DNA from: Flavobacterium marginilacus
GTDB taxonomy: Bacteria > Bacteroidota > Bacteroidia > Flavobacteriales > Flavobacteriaceae
NCBI RefSeq assembly: GCF_026870155.1
Contig: NZ_CP113975.1
Location: 1-64,000, forward strand
Reading direction: 5' to 3'
Length of the DNA: 64,000 nucleotides
Part shown: one piece after another, positions 53,464 through 63,612 of the stretch
How positions within the stretch are numbered: position 1 is the first letter of the stretch
Layout of the letters: every line of letters begins with the position of its first letter
Notes under the pieces: generated by a model
What the model saw: the letters and a program-made list of their open reading frames with translations, nothing else
Told to the model about the DNA's origin: nothing
Database searches by the model: none
Translations under genes and position numbers: made by a program

Positions 53464-54912
53464 CTACCGTGTGGACACAAATACAATTTCGTTATTTTTA
53501 TCACTAAATAAAGATATAATATGCGAAGATATTTTACAGACATTGATGATTCTCGACTATTAAAAAGGAGTAATTTAATATTAGATAGTTTATTTCATAA
53601 TTGTGTTCATTCGATACGTCAGCTTACACAAAGCGATTCAGAATGTAAAGCAGTTTATCGTTTCTTGCAGAACAAAAGAGTTTCAGAATCGAAATTAATT
53701 AAAAACATGTCAGCAAACTGCTGTTTTTCAGCTCAAGACAAAACAGTTTTATGTATACAGGACACAAGTGAGGTCAATTTATATAATCATAAAAACAGAG
53801 TTAAAAAAGACGAATTTATAGGATTGACTAATGCTGCAACAAAAGGAGGAATTGGATTTTTACTGCATCCTAGTTTCGTTATAGATGCTTATAGTTTTGT
53901 TCCGTATGGCTTTTCAGATGTAAAAATATGGAACAGGCCTTTAGAGAAACTTACAAAAAAGGAAAGGAATTATAATTTGCTTCCAATTGAAGAAAAGGAA
54001 TCTTATAAATGGATAGAATCTTCCCAAAAATCCAAGGAAGTTTTAGAGAAATCAAAAAAAGTCATCATCATTCAGGATCGAGAAGGTGATATTTATGAGC
54101 AATTTGCAATGATTCCAGATCAAAAGACGGAATTATTGGTAAGAGCAAGAGCAAACAGAACGCTACTAAGCAAGGTTAAATTGTTTAGTTTTATAGCCAA
54201 TGAACCTCTTAAAGGGAAATATACGATAGAATTAGAAGGTGATAAAAGAAAAAATATAAACAAACGGGAAGCTACCTTAGAAGTTAGATTTTCTGAAGTA
54301 ACTATCCAAAAAAATGATTTAGTTTCAAAGAATGCGCCCAAAAGCCTTGATTTATATATCATCGAAGCAAAAGAAATTGGCGATAACATTGATAATCCAA
54401 TATGCTGGAGATTACTAACAACCATTAAAGTCTTAGACCTAGACACAGCCTTAAAATGTATCGAATGGTATACTTGTAGATGGATTATAGAAGAGGTTTT
54501 TAGAATTCTAAAAAAGGAAGGATTTAATATAGAAGCAAGCGAATTAGGTTCTGCAAAATCTATTCGAAAATTGTCTTTAATGATGATGGAGACAATTGTC
54601 AAACTATTTTTAATGCAAATAGCATATAGTATTCCAGAGGAAGAAATAGAAGCGAGAAGTTGTTTTTCAGATCAAGAACTTGAATGTTTAGAATATCAAA
54701 TGATAAAATTAGAAGGAAAAACAGAAAAATTAAAAAATCCTCATATCCAAAAGGATTTAAAAAGATATGTTTGGGTTATTGCAAGGCTTGGTGGATGGAA
54801 AGGATATGCAAGTGGGAGAAAACCAGGAATAACCACTTTCTCTATCGGAATACAGAAATTTGCTTCAATAATGGAGGGATGGCAATTGTTTTTAGATGTG
54901 TCCACACGGTAG
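53464..54912 (+). mobile_element. Complete IS4-family insertion sequence
   Basis: 1449 bases bounded by perfect 16-base inverted repeats, CTACCGTGTGGACACA at 53464-53479 and its complement at 54897-54912. Flanking nine-base direct repeats ACTGCAAAC (53455-53463) and ACTGCAATC (54913-54921) differ at one base and look like the target duplication. It carries one intact transposase gene, whose stop codon is in the right inverted repeat. Confidence 0.92.
53521..54912 (+). CDS. IS4-family transposase
   Basis: 463 residues, intact. The DDE catalytic residues are seen: first Asp in CIQDTSEVN, second Asp in IIQDREGDIY, and Glu in the family signature YTCRWIIEEVFRILKKEG, which fits Y-(2)-R-(3)-E-(6)-K. 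N-terminal DNA-binding segment SIRQLTQSDSECKAVYRFLQ is like that of Tn5/IS50 transposases. It uses cut-and-paste transposition in that group. Nothing suggests inactivation. Confidence 0.95.
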   Translation: MRRYFTDIDDSRLLKRSNLILDSLFHNCVHSIRQLTQSDSECKAVYRFLQNKRVSESKLIKNMSANCCFSAQDKTVLCIQDTSEVNLYNHKNRVKKDEFIGLTNAATKGGIGFLLHPSFVIDAYSFVPYGFSDVKIWNRPLEKLTKKERNYNLLPIEEKESYKWIESSQKSKEVLEKSKKVIIIQDREGDIYEQFAMIPDQKTELLVRARANRTLLSKVKLFSFIANEPLKGKYTIELEGDKRKNINKREATLEVRFSEVTIQKNDLVSKNAPKSLDLYIIEAKEIGDNIDNPICWRLLTTIKVLDLDTALKCIEWYTCRWIIEEVFRILKKEGFNIEASELGSAKSIRKLSLMMMETIVKLFLMQIAYSIPEEEIEARSCFSDQELECLEYQMIKLEGKTEKLKNPHIQKDLKRYVWVIARLGGWKGYASGRKPGITTFSIGIQKFASIMEGWQLFLDVSTR

Positions 54913-55110
54913 ACTGCAATCGGGGCTAAAGAGAAACATTTGTGTTTTTTTGCAAGTAACCTTAAAAAATCTAAGTAAATCTGATTGCTTATTTTTTCTC
55001 AATAAGAATTATGAAGATTCAGAAGAATTCAAATTGCAGAACATACACTTATCCCTAAATTTACACTTTCATTACAAAAACCTGAGCCCTCTTTATAAAA
55101 TGCAATCGCA

Positions 55111-57216
55111 ATGCTAGCACATTCCTATCAAAAGTTAAAAGACATTTTATCCGTCACTATTGATCCTAAACGTATTTTGACCAATCCGCTGCAGACACTT
55201 GCATACGGAACAGATGCAAGTTTTTACCGGCTGATTCCAAAAATCGTCATTCTCGCGCACAACGAAGCGGAGGTTGTCGAAATTATAAAACAAGCCAAAA
55301 AACTCGATATCGCATTGACTTTTCGTGCAGCAGGAACCAGTTTATCAGGACAGGCAATTACCGATTCGGTTTTAGTAGTTGCCACGCACGGCTGGAAAAA
55401 CTTTGAACTTTTTGACAGCAAGGAAAAAGTAAAACTAGAACCCGGAATTGTTGGAGCTCGTGCCAATATTTTTTTGGCTCCGCACGGATTGAAAATCGGT
55501 CCGGATCCAGCTTCAATCGGCGCCTGCATGATAGGCGGAATTGTAGCCAATAATGCCAGCGGGATGTGCTGCGGAACGGCACAAAACTCCTATCAGACCA
55601 TAGCCGACATCAGAATTGTACTCCATGACGGAACCATTCTTGATACCGCCGATGCACAAAGTGTTACTGCCTTCAAGAAAGATCAGCCTGCCTTGATTCA
55701 AGAAATTGAAAGCCTAAGAGATCAGATCAAAAATGACGAAACGCTTTATCATCAGATTAAAAACAAATTCAAAATAAAAAACACAACCGGCTATAGTATT
55801 AATGCTTTAGTCGATTATGAAGATCCTATTGACATCATCAAACATCTGATGGTCGGTTCTGAGGGAACTCTGGCTTTTATTTCGAATGTGACTTTCAAAA
55901 CGGTTATAGACGAAAAACATAAATCCTGTTCTTTATTAATTTTCAAAACGATTCAGGATGCCTGCAATGCCACTATTTTATTGAAATCGGCTCCTGTTGC
56001 TGCAGTAGAATTACTGGATAGAGAATCCATCCGTTCTGTAGAAAATGATCCTGATGCTCCCGATTATTTCAAAACATTACCAGAATCCGCCTGCGCTTTA
56101 TTAGTTGAATGCCGGGATAATGATTTGGACAATATGCTATTGAAACAGCTTAAAGTCCGTTTAGAAATTGAATCTATTCCGACCTATGCAGAATATGAAT
56201 TTACATCGAATCCTAAACAGTATTATTTTAATTGGAAAGCACGAAAAGGCTTGCTGCCAACAGTTGGCGGACTGCGAAAAAACGGAACAACGGTAATCAT
56301 AGAAGACGTCGCTTTTCCCCTCCCGCAACTAGCAGATGCCTGTTTGGAATTGAAAAATTTATTTAAAAAATATGAATACCACGATGCCGTTTTATTTGGA
56401 CACGCACTGGAAGGAAACCTTCATTTTGTGTTTTCACAGGACTTTTCAAATCAGACTGAAGTAGACCGTTACGAAAAACTAATGTCCGAATTATCTGTTT
56501 TGGTTGTGGATCGTTTCAACGGTTCTTTGAAAGCCGAACACGGAACCGGCCGGAATATGGCTCCTTTTGTAGAAAAAGAATGGGGTTCTGCCGCTTATGA
56601 AATCATGAAACGAATCAAAACTATTTTTGATCCAAATAATAAAATAAATCCTGACGTATTAATCAATCCGGATCCAAAAGCACATCTCAAAAATCTGAAA
56701 CCAATGCCGGAATCCCATGCCATCGTTGATAAATGTATGGAATGCGGATTTTGTGAACCGCACTGTGTATCCGAAGGTTTAACTTTATCACCAAGACAGC
56801 GCATTGTGATTGCAAGAGAAATCAGCCGATTGGAAGAAGCGAATGATGACCCACAGCGATTAGCCGATATTCGGAAAGACGTTACTTACCAGCTGGATGA
56901 AACCTGTGCTACCGACGGACTTTGTGCCTTGGCCTGCCCCGTTCATATTGATACCGGAAAATTTGTAAAAACCTGGCGTGCCAATAAACTAAGTGCCGGC
57001 AATAAAAAAACTGCCGCTTACATTGGTTCACACATGGCGGGAACTACATCGGTTATGAGAACCGGATTAAAAATGGTTTCTTTTTTCCATTCTATTTTTG
57101 GAACCACCATTATGACAGCCTTATCTAATGTGTCACATTTTGTCAGCTTTGGAAAAGTGCCGAAATGGATTCCAGAAATGCCAAAAGGTGCCAACAAAAT
57201 TAACACTAAAAATTAA
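55111..57216 (+). CDS. FAD-linked oxidase with 4Fe-4S domain (D-lactate/glycolate dehydrogenase type), large part
   Basis: 701 residues. FAD-binding domain with FRAAGTSLSGQAI and GPDPASIGACMIGGIVANNA-type motif (about 70-170), FAD-oxidase C-terminal domain with HALEGNLHF and KAEHGTGRNMAPF, then a ferredoxin-like domain with CMECGFCEPHC and CATDGLCALACP. It oxidises a 2-hydroxy acid. The usual C-terminal cysteine-rich domain is absent here and is encoded separately by the next gene, 100 bases downstream; together they equal a full-length fused protein (about 940 residues). Confidence 0.9.
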   Translation: MLAHSYQKLKDILSVTIDPKRILTNPLQTLAYGTDASFYRLIPKIVILAHNEAEVVEIIKQAKKLDIALTFRAAGTSLSGQAITDSVLVVATHGWKNFELFDSKEKVKLEPGIVGARANIFLAPHGLKIGPDPASIGACMIGGIVANNASGMCCGTAQNSYQTIADIRIVLHDGTILDTADAQSVTAFKKDQPALIQEIESLRDQIKNDETLYHQIKNKFKIKNTTGYSINALVDYEDPIDIIKHLMVGSEGTLAFISNVTFKTVIDEKHKSCSLLIFKTIQDACNATILLKSAPVAAVELLDRESIRSVENDPDAPDYFKTLPESACALLVECRDNDLDNMLLKQLKVRLEIESIPTYAEYEFTSNPKQYYFNWKARKGLLPTVGGLRKNGTTVIIEDVAFPLPQLADACLELKNLFKKYEYHDAVLFGHALEGNLHFVFSQDFSNQTEVDRYEKLMSELSVLVVDRFNGSLKAEHGTGRNMAPFVEKEWGSAAYEIMKRIKTIFDPNNKINPDVLINPDPKAHLKNLKPMPESHAIVDKCMECGFCEPHCVSEGLTLSPRQRIVIAREISRLEEANDDPQRLADIRKDVTYQLDETCATDGLCALACPVHIDTGKFVKTWRANKLSAGNKKTAAYIGSHMAGTTSVMRTGLKMVSFFHSIFGTTIMTALSNVSHFVSFGKVPKWIPEMPKGANKINTKN

Positions 57217-57316
57217 TCGCAATTCCGTGAATTTCTTTTTTCAATTTATGACTAATTTTTAAAGGGTTCTAAATTAAAAATTTGAGTATTCGCGGTCAAC
57301 CTTTTAATAAAAAACA

Positions 57317-58033
57317 ATGAATACAGCTACCGATTTAAAAGTCGTTTACTTTCCTTCCTGCATAAACAGAAGCATGGGAAAAACCCATTTTCAGGACTCA
57401 GACGATCTGCAATTGACCGAACTTACGCACCGCTTATTGGTTCGTGCCGGATTCACAATAATTTATCCCGAATCGATAGACAGTCATTGCTGTGGTATGC
57501 CTTTTTCAAGCAAGGGCTATGCAGAAGCTAATCACACACAATCCGAAACATTGGAAAAAGAACTGCTAAAAGCTTCAGAAAATGGTAAATATCCTGTTTT
57601 GTATGATATGAGCCCGTGTTTTTATCATTCGAAAGAAGAGTTTTCCAAAAGCCTAAAAATTGTCGATCCGATTGAATTTATGCTGGATTATGTAATGCCT
57701 CAGTTGACAGTAAAAAAGAAAAAAGGCAGTGTGGCCGTTTTTCCTGTTTGTTCCGTTAAAAAAATTGGAATGACAGAACAATTAACAGCCTTGTCTAAAC
57801 TTTGTGCAGACAGCGTAACCCTTATTGACAGCAATTGCTGCGGTTTTGCCGGAGACAGAGGTTTCTTAATTCCTGAACTAAACGAACACGGACTACGAGA
57901 TTTAAAAGCACAGATTCCAGCCAGCTGTAAAGACGGTTTTTCAACCAGCAGAACCTGCGAAATAGGACTCGAAAAAATGAGCGGTATCGATTTTAAATCT
58001 ATTTTTTATTTGGTGGATGAAGTAACCAGATAA
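57317..58033 (+). CDS. Cysteine-rich (CCG) domain protein, detached C-terminal part of the FAD/Fe-S oxidoreductase
   Basis: 238 residues with two CCG-type halves: YFPSCINRSMG and SHCCGMPFSSKG in the first, FPVCSVKKIGM and SNCCGFAGDRGF in the second. These bind an Fe-S cluster and pass electrons to quinone in GlpC, LldE and heterodisulfide reductase. It starts at its own ATG after an AT-rich spacer with no remnant of coding sequence, so it seems a true separate gene and not a frameshift product. Confidence 0.88.
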   Translation: MNTATDLKVVYFPSCINRSMGKTHFQDSDDLQLTELTHRLLVRAGFTIIYPESIDSHCCGMPFSSKGYAEANHTQSETLEKELLKASENGKYPVLYDMSPCFYHSKEEFSKSLKIVDPIEFMLDYVMPQLTVKKKKGSVAVFPVCSVKKIGMTEQLTALSKLCADSVTLIDSNCCGFAGDRGFLIPELNEHGLRDLKAQIPASCKDGFSTSRTCEIGLEKMSGIDFKSIFYLVDEVTR

Positions 58034-58068
58034 GAAAATAATAATTCTTTTCATACGAATAAATTAAC

Positions 58069-58076
58069 TAGATTTG
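58069..58076 (+). promoter_or_regulatory. Candidate -7 element for the CxxC membrane protein gene
   Basis: TAGATTTG, a TAnnTTTG match 51 bases before the start. Confidence 0.3.
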
Positions 58077-58127
58077 GTTTTCAAACTTTTAATTACATAT
58101 AACCTAATCATTAATAAACATTAACCT

Positions 58128-58625
58128 ATGGAAGAAAAATACATTGTAAATGAAACTTTAAAAAGGATTGAACCTCTTGAAAAAAAATGCAGCTATTGCC
58201 GAAAAAAAGATATGACATTGATTGATAGCTGCTTTTTTGAAACTTTATTCTTTGAACAAAAAAGATCTAATTATCTGGTTGTTAGAAAAGTAAATTTCAA
58301 CAAAGTGTCCATTGGCGTGCCTAGGTGCGAAAGCTGTAGATCTATTCATGAAGGAGCTAACGCAAAAGCTCAAAAATATATTTTTATTGCTGCGGGTATT
58401 ATCCTTATTTTACCTTTCTTATTTACATTTAGTGCTGACGCTTTTTCTGACGGAATAATACCAGCTGTAATTGTATTGATTGCGGGGTTTTTATTTAAAA
58501 ACTATTTATCAGAAAAAATTGTTTTTAAGACTGATATTCTTTCCGAAAAAGTAGGAGCACAATATAGTGTAATCGTTCAGGATTTTCTTGAGGAGGGCTG
58601 GCAGTACGAACAACCAGAAGCTTAA
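58128..58625 (+). CDS. Membrane protein with CxxC pairs, function unknown
   Basis: 165 residues. Two cysteine pairs, CSYC at about 21-24 and CESC at about 65-68, precede two membrane helices (about 85-104 and 108-126). The pairs could form one zinc ribbon on the cytoplasmic side. The C-terminal 35 residues are soluble. No family recognised. It is alone between the CCG protein and a lipoprotein gene, and is closed by its own terminator. Confidence 0.7.
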   Translation: MEEKYIVNETLKRIEPLEKKCSYCRKKDMTLIDSCFFETLFFEQKRSNYLVVRKVNFNKVSIGVPRCESCRSIHEGANAKAQKYIFIAAGIILILPFLFTFSADAFSDGIIPAVIVLIAGFLFKNYLSEKIVFKTDILSEKVGAQYSVIVQDFLEEGWQYEQPEA

Positions 58626-58646
58626 AAAATGCTATTATTTATAGAG

Positions 58647-58674
58647 AAACCGTTGATAAAGTCAACGGTTTTTT
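58647..58674 (+). terminator. Terminator after the CxxC membrane protein gene
   Basis: Ten-base perfect stem AAACCGTTGA / TCAACGGTTT, loop TAAAG, T run. Confidence 0.9.
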
Positions 58675-58742
58675 AAAATATAACAGATTAATAAGCAACC
58701 TAATAGCCAAAATTGCATCTATATTAATAAAATATAGAAATT

Positions 58743-59288
58743 ATGAAAAATAGAATTTACCTTATTACATTAGTATTGATTAGTAGTTTGATTTCTTCTT
58801 GTGAATCAGATGATAACTCAGACTTCAATAATGATTTCGAAACAAGCAGTAATGCATTATCAGATTTTAAAAAAACAACTCATAATTCCTATAAATATAC
58901 AGTCGTTGAAGCGTCTTGGAGTGGCCCAGCTTGGGAAACTACCATAAGCGTATCTAACGGAAAAGTTGTTCAAAGAAAGTTTAAATATACTAATACCCAA
59001 GGATTAGGAAATAATATTCCAAAAGAAGCATTAGAATGGACTGAAAATGGAAATGAAATAGGCATTCACAAAGATAATGGGGCAGTTGCTCTAACTTTAG
59101 ATGAAATATATTCAAAAGCCGAACTGGAATGGTTACCCAAAAGAAATAATGCAAAAACATACTTTGAGACCAAAAACAATGGATTAATTTCCACTTGCGG
59201 CTATGTCGAAGATGGGTGTCAAGATGATTGTTTCAGAGGAATACATATAAAAAGTATTGAAGCTTTACGGGAAGCATTGGTTTTTTAA
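58743..59288 (+). CDS. Small lipoprotein, function unknown (possibly DUF6174-like)
   Basis: 181 residues. Signal peptide with lipobox ISSCES (Cys at about 20) followed by an Asp/Asn-rich spacer. The mature part has YKYTVVEASWSGPAWETTIS and VSNGKVVQRKFKY, resembling the DUF6174 pattern of a Tyr-rich strand pair, and a four-Cys C-terminal part (CGYVEDGCQDDCFRG) that may form disulphides. Family call is tentative; envelope location is secure from the lipobox. Confidence 0.75.
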   Translation: MKNRIYLITLVLISSLISSCESDDNSDFNNDFETSSNALSDFKKTTHNSYKYTVVEASWSGPAWETTISVSNGKVVQRKFKYTNTQGLGNNIPKEALEWTENGNEIGIHKDNGAVALTLDEIYSKAELEWLPKRNNAKTYFETKNNGLISTCGYVEDGCQDDCFRGIHIKSIEALREALVF

Positions 59289-59362
59289 AAAAACTTAAAA
59301 ATATTGAGTTTAAAAATCGCATAAACTAATAGGTTACAAATAGGTTATTTAACCTTGTTTTA

Positions 59363-59370
59363 TATCTTTG
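59363..59370 (+). promoter_or_regulatory. Possible -7 element upstream of the GH97 gene
   Basis: TATCTTTG in the 242-base gene-free region 59289-59530, 160 bases before the GH97 start. The distance would give a long leader; otherwise the region is AT-rich and shows nothing else. Confidence 0.3.
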
Positions 59371-59527
59371 TAATTCACAACATTATTACAAAGCCACAAA
59401 GACTGCAAAGATTTAATTCATATAACTTTTTGTTTAAATTAATTGTATGGTTGTTTAAATTTTTAATACTTCGAAACTATTTGTCTTTGTGTGCCTTTGC
59501 ATTATTCTTTTTACTCCAAAAAAATAA

Positions 59528-61690
<2,163 letters not shown>

Positions 61691-61698
61691 AAACATTT

Positions 61699-61788
61699 GT
61701 CCCGCTAAATTGTAATGACAAATTCCGATGAATAAATCCTTGCCACATACCCCCAAGTGCTGCAAGATTTGAGGATTCGGTTAGGATC
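61699..61788 (+). repeat. Second, degenerate copy of the GTCCCGC repeat
   Basis: Starts GTCCCGCT; inner arms AATCCTTGC (61735-61743) and GCAAGATT (61762-61769) pair with one bulge in the same layout as the element at 53401. The right end is degraded (GGATCG). It lies between the GH97 gene and the IS1182-type element. Confidence 0.45.
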
Positions 61789-61803
61789 GTTCATTGGGAA
61801 TAA

Positions 61804-63590
61804 AAGAGGCTGTCCGAAAAGGACAGCTTTTTTTATGCTGCAAATTTCAGGAATCGATTTTGGGTTGGTTGATTAATGAAAAAATATTCTGTTACAGTAT
61901 TTAAAAAGTGAATTTCGACTTTTATAGCTCTATTTAGAACTCTGAAGGAGATTTTTAGATGAGTTTTCGACGCATCATTGTTCTTTGCTATCATTTTTCT
62001 GAAATTATGCCCGATAGCCATCAATAGAAATTCCATTTCCACTTTTTCGATGCTTGTGAAAGTAAACCGGCTGAATTTATTGTTGTTTTTTAGCTGTCCG
62101 AATACTGCTTCAACTTCTATTGGGCGTTTGCTTCGGTGTTCGAGTCCTTTTTCGCTCATGAGCAGCTCTTTGGCCTGAGCCCTTAATTGGTTCAGGCGGT
62201 GGTTTACTTCTATTGTTCTGTTTCCTTTGGCTTTATGGCACAAACTTCTAAGTGGACATCCATCACATCTTTTTGCTTGATAATAAGATACTTGTGATTC
62301 GTATCCGTTGGCCGATGTCCGTTTTCCACTGCCAATGTTTTCCATTCTTTGTCCCATTGGACACACATAAAAATCCTGCTGTATATTGTAGAACAAATTC
62401 TGGACAAGAAACGGATTGTCCTTCATTTTTTTCTTCTGTTCTTTGTGAAAATAATTATACTTTACATAGTACTGTTATGTCTTTATTTTCAAGCATTTCG
62501 TAGTTTTCTTCGCTTCCATAACCAGCATCGGCTACAACTGTTTTGCTTTGTTTTTGATACATTTTTTCAAATTCCTCCAGATGGGATTTTAAAGTCGTAG
62601 TGTCGTTAGGTGTCTGATGAATGGTTACATTGGTAATGAATTGATTTTCAGTAGAAATCTGAGGATTGTATGCAGGTTTTAACTGTCCGTTTTTCATATG
62701 GTCTTCCTTCATTCTCATAAAGGTAGCGTCAGGATCTGTTTTGCTGTAGGAGTTTCTATTGCCTAAAATCACTAAATCTTTTTCGTATTTTTCAAGCTTT
62801 GGCAGGTGCTCTTCCTGAAGCTTTTCAAGCTCTTTGGTTATCTTCTTGTTGGGCTCTTTGAGTTTTTTATTGAGTTCTGATAATTTTTCTTTCAGCTCTT
62901 CCGAGTTTATTTTTTTTGGTAATTCTTCCTTGTTGACTTCTTGATTATCTGATAAAATACTGTTTTCGATATCGGATAAGATGCTGTTGATTTTTACTTC
63001 GAGTTTTTCTTTGTATTTCTCTATAGAACCCCGCCAGACAAAGGTGTATTTGTTGGATTTGGCTTCAATTTTTGTTCCATCGATGTATTGGATATCCAGA
63101 CTGACATAGCCCATTTCCACAAGCATTTTGACTACTTCTGCAAATAAATCTTTGATGTTTTCTTTTAGAACCTTTCCTCTAAAATCGTTGATGGTTCTAA
63201 AATCAGGGGTTGAGTTGCCTGAAATAAACATAAAATGAATGTTCTCGGTGAGTGCTTTTGCTATTTTTCGGCAGGAATAAGTGTTGCTCAAATAGCTGTA
63301 AAACAAAACTTTAAGCATCATTCTGGGATGATAAGCCGAGGTCCCTCCTCCTTTATATTTTTTAAGTATATGGCTTATATCCAATGAATTGACGACCTTG
63401 TCCACTAAGCGGACAGGGTGGTTTTCTGAAATTTTATCAAAAATATTTATCGGAAAAAGTTCCGGTGTATTGATCGATTGCGATTTAAATATTACTTTAG
63501 CCATTGCTCGTTTTTTGTGCAACTCTAAGATACTATTTTAGATTAAAAACAGCAAAAAAAAGGCTGTCCTTACTTTTTGGACAGCCTCTT
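61804..63590 (-). mobile_element. IS1182-type insertion sequence, probably inactive
   Basis: About 1787 bases. Ends carry imperfect inverted repeats starting AAGAGGCTGTCC on both sides (61804-61815 and complement 63579-63590), continuing into an inner GGACAGC and T-rich part; the match extends about 35 bases with gaps. Each end folds into a terminator-like hairpin (CTGTCC/GGACAG). No clear target duplication was seen. The transposase is frameshifted. Confidence 0.8.
61833..63504 (-). pseudogene. IS1182-family transposase, frameshifted
   Basis: The N-terminal part (63504-62455; 349 residues from MAKVIFKSQ) has the DUF772-like domain [25 protein letters not shown] and [20 protein letters not shown], and the second DDE region [16 protein letters not shown]. 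It runs out of frame near 62461-62475 and stops. The C-terminal part continues in another frame (62426-61833) with CPMGQRMENIG, the Cys-rich CDGCPLRSLCH, and RPIEVEAVFGQLK with the catalytic Glu. One extra base (ACAGTACTATGTAAAG) explains the break. No slippery heptamer is present there, so it is called broken. Confidence 0.85.
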
Positions 63591-63612
63591 TGTTTTTTTC
63601 AATTAATAAGTT

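Larger units (their letters stand above)
53401..54928 (+). repeat. Small structured repeat element, interrupted by the IS4 insertion
   Basis: Left part 53401-53463 starts GTCCCGCTTTCC, contains AATCTTG and CAAGGATTTCC; right part 54913-54928 ends ATCGGGGCTA. Rejoined, it is about 70 bases with a closing stem GTCCCG/CGGGGC (one G-T pair) and an inner stem AATCTTG/CAAGGATT. From memory such GTCCCGC...ATCGGGGCTA elements are frequent between genes in flavobacteria; function unknown. Confidence 0.6.

Noticed and set aside
53314..53511. Short open frame reading through the BI-1 terminator and the left end of the IS
   Set aside because: It crosses a perfect terminator hairpin, a repeat and an inverted repeat, and has no protein-like features.
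54896..55117. Short open frame from the right IS end into the FAD oxidase upstream region
   Set aside because: It begins in the transposase end and runs through an AT-rich spacer; no domain or start context.
57217..57316. Frameshift or sequencing error joining the FAD and CCG genes
   Set aside because: The gap holds several stops and AT-rich spacer sequence, and the second gene has a proper start; one base change would not restore a fused frame.
62455..62480. Programmed ribosomal frameshift in the IS1182-type transposase
   Set aside because: No slippery heptamer is at the break; the A-rich run lies downstream in the second frame. A plain one-base insertion explains it better, although other copies should be compared.
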